From Micrococcus cohnii (GTDB taxonomy: Bacteria; Actinomycetota; Actinomycetes; Actinomycetales; Micrococcaceae): a DNA stretch of 64,000 bases. This document shows positions 34,946 through 42,195 of the stretch, in pieces. Below the pieces are notes generated by a model that saw only the letters and a list, made by a program, of their open reading frames with translations, made no database searches and was not told the origin of the DNA. Where the stretch lies: contig NZ_JACHNA010000001.1 of assembly GCF_014205175.1 (NCBI RefSeq), positions 1,426,001 to 1,490,000 of the forward strand. Reading direction: 5' to 3'. Position numbers and translations under genes: made by a program. The stretch's first letter is position 1. Every line of letters begins with the position of its first letter.

Positions 34946-37201
34946 ATGACCGACACCACCGGATCCGCTCCCTCCGACCGCTCCGACGACACGTTCGACG
35001 CCGCGGCGACCCCGCCGCAGGCCGCCGTCGAGACGGAGGAGCGCGCCGTCCACGGCGACACGTTCGCCGACGACTACGCCTGGCTGCGCCACAAGGACCA
35101 GGCCCGCGTCCTCGAGCACCTGCATGCCGAGAACGCCTACACCGACGCCGTCACGGCTGACCAGGAGCCGTTGCGTCGGGCGATCTTCGAGGAGATCAAG
35201 GCGCACACCGTGGAGACCGACCAGTCCGTGCCGGCCCGGCGCGGTGCCTGGTGGTATTTCGTGCGCACGATCGAAGGGGAGCAGTACCCCGAGCACTGCC
35301 GGGTGCCCGCTAAAAGCACAGGCGAGACGAGTCAGGACTGGACTCCCCCGCAGGTGCATCCCGGCCAGCGCCTTCCCGGCGAGCAGGTGATCCTCGACTG
35401 CAACGCGGAGGCCGCCGGCCACGGGTTCTTCGCTCTCGGGGGCATGCACGTCAGCGAGGACGGAACACGCCTGGCCTACGCCGTGGACCTGACCGGCGAT
35501 GAACGGTTCGAGCTGCGCGTGCGCGACCTGCGCACCAGCGACGATCTGCCGGACCGGGTCGAGAACATCGCGCACGGCGTGCGCTTCGACCGCACCGGCA
35601 CGCGGGTGTTCTACACACTGTGGGACCAGACGTGGCGCCCGTACCGGGTGATGGCGCACGTGCTCGGCACCGACCAGTCCGAGGACACCCTGCTGTTCGA
35701 GGAGTCCGATCCCGGCATGTGGACGGGCTTCGAGGCCTCGGCCGACCGCGAGCAGCTGCTGATCGTCGTCGGCAACTCCGAGGTCTCAGAGACGTGGGCG
35801 CTCGAGCTGCCTGACGACCCGGCCGTTGCGCTCGAGGAGCCCCGTCTGCTCGTGCCGCGCTCGGCCGGCATGCTCGCCGACTGCGAGCCGCTCGACATCG
35901 ACGGGGTCCGGCACGTGCTGATCGTGCACGACCGCACCGCTGACGGCCGGCCGGCGCCGAACGGGATGCTCTCCCTGGTCCCGCAGCAGCGCATCGAAGA
36001 CCGGTCCGCGTGGCGGACCGTCGTGCCGCACCGCGAGGACGTCAAGGTCGACGGCCTGCTGCTCAACGCGACCCACGTGGCGCTCGAAGTGCGACGGGAG
36101 ACGACGCCGCGAGTGCAGTTCGCCTCGCTCGACGCCCTGGTCTCGGCTTCCGGGCCGGACTGGTTCGAACCGGCCTTCGACGAAGAGCTCTACGCCTGCC
36201 ATCTGACCTGGGCCTCACTCGAGGCGCCGCTGATGCGGGTGGCCTACACCTCGTGGATCACACCGGGCCGGGTGCTCGACGTCGTCACGCAGACGGGCCA
36301 GGTGCTGCTGCGCCGAGAGGTCGAGGTGCCCGGCTATGACCGCGACGACTACGTCGTCGAGCGGATGTGGGCGCCGGCGAGCGCCCCGGGCTCCGACGGC
36401 CAGCCGGTGCGGGTGCCGCTGAGCGTGATCCGCCGCCGCGATGTGCAGCCGGACGGGTCGAACCCGTGCGTCGTGTACGGGTACGGCTCCTACGAGATGT
36501 CGATGGACCCGGTGCTGGGCGTGGCCCGGCTGTCGTTGCTGGACCGCGGCGTGGTCTACGCGGTGGCGCATGTGCGCGGCGGCGGCGAGCTGGGCCGTGG
36601 CTGGTACGAGGACGGCAAGAAGCTCGCGAAGACGAACTCCTTCACGGACTTCGTGGACGCGACCCGCTTCCTGGTCGACGCCGGCTGGGCCGACCCGGCG
36701 CGGGTGGCCTGCCATGGCGGTTCGGCCGGCGGCCTGCTCGTCGGCGCGGTGCTGAATCTGGCACCCGAGCTGTACCGGGCGTGCCTGGCGGTGGTCCCGT
36801 TCGTGGACGCGTTGACCTCGATCCTCGACCCGGAGCTGCCGCTGTCGGCCCTGGAGTGGGAGGAGTGGGGCAACCCGATCGAGAGCCGGGACGTGTACGA
36901 GTACATGAAGGCGTACACCCCGTACGAGAACGTGCGCGCTGCGGACTACCCGGCGATCGCCGCGGTGACGAGCCTGCACGACACCCGCGTGCTGTACGTG
37001 GAGCCGGCCAAGTGGGTGGCGCAGCTGCGCCGCACGGTGACGAGCGACCAGACGACGCCGCTGGCCGAGGGCGGAGCCCCGGTGCTGCTGCGCACCGAGA
37101 TGGAGGGCGGCCACGGCGGCGCGTCCGGCCGGTACCGCGGCTGGGAAGACACCGCGTGGGAGTACGCGTTCCTGCTGACGGCTCTGGGCGCGACCGGCTG
37201 A
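34946..37201 (+). CDS. ptrB: prolyl oligopeptidase family serine peptidase (oligopeptidase B-like)
   Basis: Cytoplasmic peptidase of family S9A, about 751 residues. The N-terminal half is the beta-propeller with DDYAWLRHKDQARVLEHL at its start. The catalytic domain begins near 500 with VYGYGSYEMSMDP, then VAHVRGGGELGRGWYEDGK, the nucleophile in CHGGSAGGLLVG (about 588-599), the Asp region in SLHDTRV and the His in MEGGHGGASGRY near the end. This order is diagnostic of oligopeptidase B, which cuts short peptides after basic residues. ATG 34946 is the first good start; a TTG at 34934 is in frame but less likely. Confidence 0.9.
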   Translation: MTDTTGSAPSDRSDDTFDAAATPPQAAVETEERAVHGDTFADDYAWLRHKDQARVLEHLHAENAYTDAVTADQEPLRRAIFEEIKAHTVETDQSVPARRGAWWYFVRTIEGEQYPEHCRVPAKSTGETSQDWTPPQVHPGQRLPGEQVILDCNAEAAGHGFFALGGMHVSEDGTRLAYAVDLTGDERFELRVRDLRTSDDLPDRVENIAHGVRFDRTGTRVFYTLWDQTWRPYRVMAHVLGTDQSEDTLLFEESDPGMWTGFEASADREQLLIVVGNSEVSETWALELPDDPAVALEEPRLLVPRSAGMLADCEPLDIDGVRHVLIVHDRTADGRPAPNGMLSLVPQQRIEDRSAWRTVVPHREDVKVDGLLLNATHVALEVRRETTPRVQFASLDALVSASGPDWFEPAFDEELYACHLTWASLEAPLMRVAYTSWITPGRVLDVVTQTGQVLLRREVEVPGYDRDDYVVERMWAPASAPGSDGQPVRVPLSVIRRRDVQPDGSNPCVVYGYGSYEMSMDPVLGVARLSLLDRGVVYAVAHVRGGGELGRGWYEDGKKLAKTNSFTDFVDATRFLVDAGWADPARVACHGGSAGGLLVGAVLNLAPELYRACLAVVPFVDALTSILDPELPLSALEWEEWGNPIESRDVYEYMKAYTPYENVRAADYPAIAAVTSLHDTRVLYVEPAKWVAQLRRTVTSDQTTPLAEGGAPVLLRTEMEGGHGGASGRYRGWEDTAWEYAFLLTALGATG

Positions 37202-37237
37202 GGGAGCCGTTCGAGGAAGGGAGCGCGTGAGGACGGA

Positions 37238-38044
37238 TCAGCCGGTAGTGCTGCTGGCCGGGGCGGGGAAATCTTCCGGGTCGGAGAAACGATCATGCGG
37301 GACCGTCGGGTCGGCGTAGGGGTCGTTCGGGACCTTGTACTCGTATCTCGGGTCGTTGGCGCGGTCGTCGTGATGCTGGATCACCGTGGGATGGGCCGAG
37401 CACGGGGTCTGGATCGAGAACCGAGTGATCTCCGTGGAGGCATCGAAGGTCACGGAGGGCAGACCGGCACCCGTGAAGTGGATGAACACGCTGCCGCTCT
37501 CGTCACTGCCACCACCGGGACCGGTGTTGGCTTCGTGCCAGCCGTTGGCTCGAGCCCAGGCACGGGCCTGGTCCAGAGCCTCGTCCGGGTCATCCACCCC
37601 AGGACCCTCGAGCCGATACCCGAAGTTGTACCCCTTGTCGGGCTTGTCCTCGGGCTCGTCATGGACACTGGCGCACGTCCGCGCGGGATGGCCCATAAAG
37701 CGGGATTCGCTCAGATCCGCACCCTCATAAGGCTCACCATTGGGTTTGTCCCACGGGCCGGCCACGTTCTGCGCGAACGCCGCGGTGGTCCGTTCGAGCA
37801 GGGTGAGCAGCTCATCACGGGTCGGCTCCTGACCCAACGGCTCCAACCCGGGCGAGGGCCGCATGCTGGGGGTGTTCATCGTCTCTCCTGCCTCAGAGGT
37901 GCTCTCACCGGTCGAGCCTGACGGGCTGCTCTGCCCGGCCCCGGACTCCGTTCCCGCGCATCCGGTCAGGGCCAGGGCCAGCAGAACACCCGTGGCCAGT
38001 CGGGGCGGGATGCGGTGTCCTCGCGTCGTGGCATGTCTGGTCAT
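37238..38044 (-). CDS. putative lipoprotein, copy A of an inverted pair
   Basis: 268 residues of unknown family. A signal peptide ends in the lipobox LALTGC (Cys 29), followed by a Ser/Gly/Thr-rich tether to about residue 75. The domain has a helix DELLTLLERTTAAFAQNVAG (76-96), a central segment (100-144) that differs strongly from copy B, and a nearly invariant C-terminal part (DDPDEALDQARAWARANGW, GSVFIHFTGAGLPSVTFD, TRFSIQTPCSAHPTV). Cys 124 and the Cys of TPCSAHP are in both copies and may pair. The ATG lies within four bases of the end of the 125-residue gene upstream, whose last codons form part of the repeat. A ten-residue insertion (EYKVPNDPYA) near the C-terminus is absent from copy B. 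Confidence 0.8.
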   Translation of the reverse strand: MTRHATTRGHRIPPRLATGVLLALALTGCAGTESGAGQSSPSGSTGESTSEAGETMNTPSMRPSPGLEPLGQEPTRDELLTLLERTTAAFAQNVAGPWDKPNGEPYEGADLSESRFMGHPARTCASVHDEPEDKPDKGYNFGYRLEGPGVDDPDEALDQARAWARANGWHEANTGPGGGSDESGSVFIHFTGAGLPSVTFDASTEITRFSIQTPCSAHPTVIQHHDDRANDPRYEYKVPNDPYADPTVPHDRFSDPEDFPAPASSTTG

Positions 38045-38064
38045 CTGGTCATCGTCCCCTCATC
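37255..38064 (-). repeat. left arm of inverted duplication (lipoprotein copy A)
   Basis: 810 bases homologous, in opposite orientation, to 38606-39376. The limits were read by eye: the match begins with GATGAGGGGACGATGACC just before the start codon and ends at CCCGGCCA near the stop. One conserved stretch of about 245 bases shows six mismatches; the centre of the gene is much more diverged. Confidence 0.85.
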
Positions 38065-38426
38065 CAGCCGGGCGCCATCTCCGTGACGTCGACGCCCTCG
38101 TCCAGCTTCTTGAGTGTCTCGTTGGACCTATGGAGTCCCGCCTCGAACAGGTCCTTCGGTGTGCGGAGAAGCTCCTGAGTGCCATCGACAACGTGCTCCT
38201 CCACCCACAGCCGGGATTGCACGACCTGCTCATCCAACACCTGTATGCCGTCGATCATGAGGTGACGCTGGTCGGTAGGGACGAGGCCTGCCTGATATGA
38301 GTCCAGGAAGGCGTGACGGCCGGTCAGCGCCGCCTCGGCCTGGGCGCGGCGCTCTCTCTGCCATGCATCCACCTCGGGTTTAGAGCGCGTCGGGTCCAGT
38401 GCCTCCAGCCGGTCACGCCGACTCAT
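38049..38426 (-). CDS. hypothetical charged protein upstream of lipoprotein copy A
   Basis: 125 residues with no signal peptide or membrane segment; no family recognised. It is predicted almost wholly helical, with a strongly charged first half (KPEVDAWQRERRAQAEAALT) and a C-terminal helix ETLKKLDEGVDVTEMAPGW. Its ATG overlaps the stop of a small upstream frame as ATGA, and its stop is five bases from the lipoprotein ATG, so it is translated in a chain with copy A. There is no counterpart beside copy B except its last few codons. Confidence 0.65.
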   Translation of the reverse strand: MSRRDRLEALDPTRSKPEVDAWQRERRAQAEAALTGRHAFLDSYQAGLVPTDQRHLMIDGIQVLDEQVVQSRLWVEEHVVDGTQELLRTPKDLFEAGLHRSNETLKKLDEGVDVTEMAPGWMRGR

Positions 38427-38592
38427 CCCAGAAACTCTGTTCCACCTGGGTGACGTGCTCGCTGTGACCGTTGACGATCTTCACGATCGTGCATCCGCTC
38501 GTCGTGGATCGTTTGCACGTAAGGCCCCATCGTCTCAGTGTTCTCGTCGAACGCTGCCACACTAAATGATGCGAGGAAGATGTCAACGACAT
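38413..38592 (-). pseudogene. small, possibly frameshifted ORF between the inverted arms
   Basis: Two overlapping frames share this stretch. Frame A (38413-38592) ends with the protein-like TIVKIVNGHSEHVTQVEQSF and stops at 38413. Frame B (38423-38560) begins protein-like (VAAFDENTETMGPYVQTIHD), turns Arg-rich, and stops in an ATGA overlap with the next gene. Joining the first half of B to the second half of A gives a plausible small protein, so a single frameshift is likely. A TTA codon in frame A and locally lower GC are unusual here. No family recognised. Confidence 0.4.
38559..38586 (-). promoter_or_regulatory. promoter of the small-ORF/lipoprotein A unit
   Basis: Reverse strand: TTGACA (38581-38586), a 16-base spacer, TAGTGT (38559-38564). 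This is the most canonical -35 in the window. The predicted start is near 38552, upstream of the small frames. Confidence 0.6.
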
Positions 38593-38605
38593 GAGTGCTC
38601 GAACC

Positions 38606-39376
38606 GATGAGGGGACGATGACCAGATGACCAGACATGCCGCGACGCGAGGACACCGCATCCCGCATCGACTGGCCACGGGTGTTCTGCTGGCCCTGGCC
38701 CTGACCGGATGCGTGGGAACAGGACCCGAGGCCGGGCAGAGCAGCCCGTCAGGCTCGACCGGTGAGAGCACCTCTGAGGCAACAGAGACGATGAACACCC
38801 CCAGCATGCGGCCCTCGCCCGGGTTGGAGCCATTGGGTCAGGAGCCGACCCGTGATGAGCTGCTCACCCTGCTCGAACGGACCACTGCGGCGTTCACGCA
38901 GAACGTGGCCGGCCCGTGGGACCAGTTGGACGGCACCGACTACCCCGGCCCGCGGCTGGATCCGCAGACATTCCTCGAGCACCCTGCCGTGACCTGCGCC
39001 GACGTCCATGACGAACCCGGCTCGAAGGGTTACCGTTTCCGCTATGCACTCGAGGGTCCTGGGGTGGATGACCCGGACGAGGCGCTGGACCAGGCCCGCG
39101 CCTGGGCTCGAGCCAACGGCTGGCAAGAAGCCAACACCGGTCCCGGTGGTGGCAGTGACGAGAGCGGCAGCGTGTTCATCCACTTCACGGGTGCCGGTCT
39201 GCCCTCCGTGACCTTCGACGCCTCCACGGAGATCACCCGGTTCTCGATCCAGACCCCGTGCTCGGCCCATCCCACGGTGCTCCAGCATCACGACGACCGC
39301 GCCAACGACCCGAGATACGACCCGACGGTCCCGCATGATCGTTTCTCCGACCCGGAAGATTTCCCCGCCCCGGCCA
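38606..39376 (+). repeat. right arm of inverted duplication (lipoprotein copy B)
   Basis: 771 bases, inverted relative to 37255-38064, with 541 bases between the arms. The 39-base length difference is accounted for by ten codons missing near the C-terminus and three in the centre. Confidence 0.85.
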
Positions 39377-39384
39377 CCGACTAG
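38626..39384 (+). CDS. putative lipoprotein, copy B of an inverted pair
   Basis: 252 residues with the same plan as copy A: lipobox LALTGC, Ser/Thr-rich tether, helix DELLTLLERTTAAFTQNVAG, a divergent centre (QLDGTDYPGPRLDPQTFLEH in place of the copy A segment), then an almost identical C-terminal region. The two conserved Cys are retained. The sequence around the start (GATGAGGGGACGATGACCAG) is the same as in copy A, including a piece that in copy A encodes the end of the upstream gene. This shows that copy B was most likely made from the copy A side. No clear promoter of its own was found. Function unknown. Confidence 0.8.
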   Translation: MTRHAATRGHRIPHRLATGVLLALALTGCVGTGPEAGQSSPSGSTGESTSEATETMNTPSMRPSPGLEPLGQEPTRDELLTLLERTTAAFTQNVAGPWDQLDGTDYPGPRLDPQTFLEHPAVTCADVHDEPGSKGYRFRYALEGPGVDDPDEALDQARAWARANGWQEANTGPGGGSDESGSVFIHFTGAGLPSVTFDASTEITRFSIQTPCSAHPTVLQHHDDRANDPRYDPTVPHDRFSDPEDFPAPATD

Positions 39385-39486
39385 GGATGACGAACACCGG
39401 CTCCCCGTGCATCTCCCACCCCCGTGCCCGGGGATGTCCCGGCCCGGCGCCGGCCCGGCAGCGCCCCCGAGGCCGAGGCGACGGCC

Positions 39487-39492
39487 TAGACT
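39487..39492 (+). promoter_or_regulatory. -10 box of leaderless promoter for menB
   Basis: TAGACT ends seven bases before ATG 39500. Confidence 0.6.
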
Positions 39493-39499
39493 CGGCCGC

Positions 39500-40474
39500 A
39501 TGAGCACCCCGCAGACCGACGCCGACCGCTTCCCCGTCCCCGAGAAGGTCTCCGACGTCTTCGACCCGCAGCGCTGGCGCGTCGTCGAGGGCTTCGACTT
39601 CGAGGACATGACCTACCACCGTCAGGTCGAGCGCGACGCCGAGGGCCGCTGGGTGCGTGACCTGCCCACCGTGCGCATCGCCTTCGACCGTCCCGAGGTC
39701 CGCAACGCGTTCCGCCCGGGCGCCGTCGACGAGCTCTACCGCGCCCTCGACCACGCCCGCATGACCCCTGACGTCGGCACGATCCTGCTCACCGGCAACG
39801 GCCCCTCCCCCAAGGACGGCGGCCACGCGTTCTGTTCCGGCGGCGACCAGCGCATCCGCGGACGCGACGGCTACCGCTACGCCGAGGGCGACACGGCCGA
39901 GACGATCGACCCGGCCCGCGCCGGCCGCCTGCACATCCTTGAGGTGCAGCGGCTCATGCGCACCGCCCCGAAGGCCGTGATCGCCGTCGTCAACGGCTGG
40001 GCGGCCGGCGGCGGCCACTCACTCCACGTCGTCGCGGACCTGACGCTCGCCTCCCGCGAGCACGGCCGATTCAAGCAGACCGACGCCACGGTCGGCTCCT
40101 TTGACGCCGGCTACGGCTCGGCGCTGCTGGCCCGTCAGGTGGGCCAGAAGCGGGCCCGGGAGATCTTCTTCACCGCCCGCGAGTATTCGGCGGAGGACAT
40201 GGTCGCCATGGGCGCCGTGAACGAGGCGGTGGACCACGAGCGGCTCGAGGAGGTCGCGCTCGAGTACGCGGCGGACATCAACGCACAGTCCCCGCAGGCG
40301 CTGCGCATGCTCAAGTTCGCGTTCAACCTGCCCGACGACGGCATGAACGGCCAGCAGGTGTTCGCCGGCGAGGCCACCCGCATGGCCTACATGACGGACG
40401 AGGCCGTCGAGGGCCGGGACGCGTTCCTGCAGAAGCGTGACCCGGACTGGTCGGCGTTCCCCTATTACTTCTGA
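39500..40474 (+). CDS. menB: 1,4-dihydroxy-2-naphthoyl-CoA synthase MenB
   Basis: Crotonase-fold enzyme that closes the second ring of the naphthoquinone. 324 residues. IAFDRPEVRNAFRPGAVDEL (substrate/CoA site), AFCSGGDQRIRG (oxyanion hole, about 112-123), VNGWAAGGGHSLHVVADLTLAS, the catalytic Asp loop VGSFDAGYGSALLARQVG (about 199-216) and the C-terminal MAYMTDEAVEGRDAFLQKR with its Tyr are all typical of MenB. The start is set by the leaderless promoter; upstream in-frame codons run back into the lipoprotein region. First gene of the second menaquinone group. Confidence 0.95.
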   Translation: MSTPQTDADRFPVPEKVSDVFDPQRWRVVEGFDFEDMTYHRQVERDAEGRWVRDLPTVRIAFDRPEVRNAFRPGAVDELYRALDHARMTPDVGTILLTGNGPSPKDGGHAFCSGGDQRIRGRDGYRYAEGDTAETIDPARAGRLHILEVQRLMRTAPKAVIAVVNGWAAGGGHSLHVVADLTLASREHGRFKQTDATVGSFDAGYGSALLARQVGQKRAREIFFTAREYSAEDMVAMGAVNEAVDHERLEEVALEYAADINAQSPQALRMLKFAFNLPDDGMNGQQVFAGEATRMAYMTDEAVEGRDAFLQKRDPDWSAFPYYF

Positions 40475-40576
40475 GACCCGGCGCACAGCGGGGCACCATG
40501 GTGGTCAGGCCACGGCTATCCTCGGACGCGACCGGCCGGGCCCGCTGGCCGACGTGACCTCCGGAAGGCTCCCCCG

Positions 40577-42142
40577 ATGCTCGACCTGCTGCAGCAGCAG
40601 CCGCTGCTGGTCCTCCTGGCCACCATCGCCGCCGGTGCCGCCGTCGGCGCGATCCCCGTGGGTCCGCTGCGCTTCGGCGCGGCGGGCGCCCTGTTCGTCG
40701 GTCTGCTCGTCGGTGCGCTGCTGCCCGAGGTCGGACCGCAGCTGGGCCTGTTCCAGAACTTCGGCCTCGCCCTGTTCGCCTACGTGATCGGTCTGGGGGC
40801 CGGCAAGGTGTTCTTCCGTGACCTGCGCCGCAACGCTCCCCTGATGCTCGCCTCCATCGCGGTGATCGCCGTGACGGCGGTGACGGTGCGTCCGCTGGCC
40901 GCCGTGCTCGACCTCGACCTGCCCACCGCGATCGGCGTGTGGGCCGGTTCACTCACCGCGACGCCCGCCATGGCCCTGGCCGGTGACCTCACCGACAGCC
41001 CCGATCCGGCGGTGGGCTACGGCCTGTCCTATCTGGTGGGCGTGATCGGCACGATCCTGATGATCATGGCCTTGGCGTCCCGTCCCTGGTCCTCAGCCCC
41101 CCGCGACCCCGCCTCCACCTCCGACGGCAAGCTGAAGTTCCGGGCCGCCACGGCCCACGAGGAGATCGCCGTCCAGGACATCCCCGGTGTCGCCGAGCGG
41201 CGCGTGCGCGTCGTGGCGGTCAACCGACGCGGCCGCGTCCGGCTGCTCTCCGCCGCGGAGCTCATCCGCCCCGGCGACCGAGTCGTGCTCGACGGCACCT
41301 CGGACAGTGTCTCCACCGCCGTTGAGGCCTTCGGGAGCCTGACCAAGGAGACCCCCGGGGCGATCATGCAGACCGTGCACGTGGCCATGATCATTGTGAC
41401 GGCACGCGAGCTCGCGGATCGGCGGCTCGGGCATCTGGCCCTGCGGGAGCGCTTCGGCGCCCAGGTGGCCCGGCTGCGCCGCAGCGACGTGGAGTCCCTG
41501 GCCGCCCCGGAGACCGAGCTGAAGGTCGGCGACCGCGTGCTGGTGGTCGCCCCGTACCGTCGCATGGAGGCGGTGCGCGACTTCTTCGGCAACTCGATGC
41601 GCGGCCTCTCCGACCTCGACTGGGTGTCACTCGGGGTGGGCATGAGCATCGGCTATCTGGTCGGCATGATCACGCTGCCCCTGCCCGGCGGGGCGTCGTT
41701 CGCATTGGGCTCGGCGGCGGGGACGCTCGTAACCGGCCTGGTCCTGGGCGCCGTCGGCCGCACGGGACAGACCGTCTGGGAGCTGTCCACCGAGATCAAC
41801 CTGACGCTGCGACAGTTCGGCCTCATGCTGTTCCTCGGAGCCGTGGGCCTGGCCTCCGGCCCGGCCTTCGTGGAGACCGTCGTGACCCCCGTCGGGCTGC
41901 GCTCGATCGGCATGGCCGCACTGATCACTGCGCTCACCGCCTGCCTGCTGATTCTCGCCGCGCGCCTGCTCGGGCAGTCCGTCGAACGCACCTACGGCGC
42001 GATGGCGGGCATCACCGGGCAGCCCGCGATCCTCGACTTCGCGCTCTCACGCACCAACGACCCCCGCGTGACCGAGGGCTACGCCCAGCTGTTCGCGCTG
42101 ATCATGGTCGTCAAGATCGTGGTGGTCCCGTTCCTGTTGTGA
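40577..42142 (+). CDS. AspT/YidE-like transporter with TrkA-C (RCK-C) domains
   Basis: 521 residues. Five or six membrane helices (1-175) include FGLALFAYVIGLGAGKVFF and AGSLTATPAMALAGDL. A cytoplasmic section of about 190 residues follows with two TrkA-C-like units (RRVRVVAVNRRGRVRLLSAAELIRPGDRV near 210-240 in split form, and LKVGDRVLVVAPYRRMEAVRDFFG near 320-343). Then a second membrane half has GLMLFLGAVGLASGPAFV and MAGITGQPAILDFALSRTNDP. This duplicated layout is that of aspartate:alanine exchanger-family carriers. GGAAGG precedes ATG 40577. It lies between menB and menE, but nothing shows a link to menaquinone. Substrate unknown. Confidence 0.82.
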   Translation: MLDLLQQQPLLVLLATIAAGAAVGAIPVGPLRFGAAGALFVGLLVGALLPEVGPQLGLFQNFGLALFAYVIGLGAGKVFFRDLRRNAPLMLASIAVIAVTAVTVRPLAAVLDLDLPTAIGVWAGSLTATPAMALAGDLTDSPDPAVGYGLSYLVGVIGTILMIMALASRPWSSAPRDPASTSDGKLKFRAATAHEEIAVQDIPGVAERRVRVVAVNRRGRVRLLSAAELIRPGDRVVLDGTSDSVSTAVEAFGSLTKETPGAIMQTVHVAMIIVTARELADRRLGHLALRERFGAQVARLRRSDVESLAAPETELKVGDRVLVVAPYRRMEAVRDFFGNSMRGLSDLDWVSLGVGMSIGYLVGMITLPLPGGASFALGSAAGTLVTGLVLGAVGRTGQTVWELSTEINLTLRQFGLMLFLGAVGLASGPAFVETVVTPVGLRSIGMAALITALTACLLILAARLLGQSVERTYGAMAGITGQPAILDFALSRTNDPRVTEGYAQLFALIMVVKIVVVPFLL

Positions 42143-42183
42143 CCCCGGCGTCGCCGGGACCGGCCACTCGAGCGACCCCTCAC

Positions 42184-42189
42184 TAGACT
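42184..42189 (+). promoter_or_regulatory. -10 box of leaderless promoter for menE
   Basis: TAGACT ends six bases before ATG 42196. Confidence 0.6.
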
Positions 42190-42195
42190 CGAGGC

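Noticed and set aside
38423-38833. A 136-codon reverse frame across the centre and the start of lipoprotein B
   Set aside because: Only the last 45 codons look coding; the first part is antisense to the signal peptide and tether of lipoprotein B.
37255-39376. Insertion sequence or transposon as the source of the inverted repeat
   Set aside because: The arms are the coding genes themselves, there is no transposase, and no terminal repeats or target-site duplications are visible.
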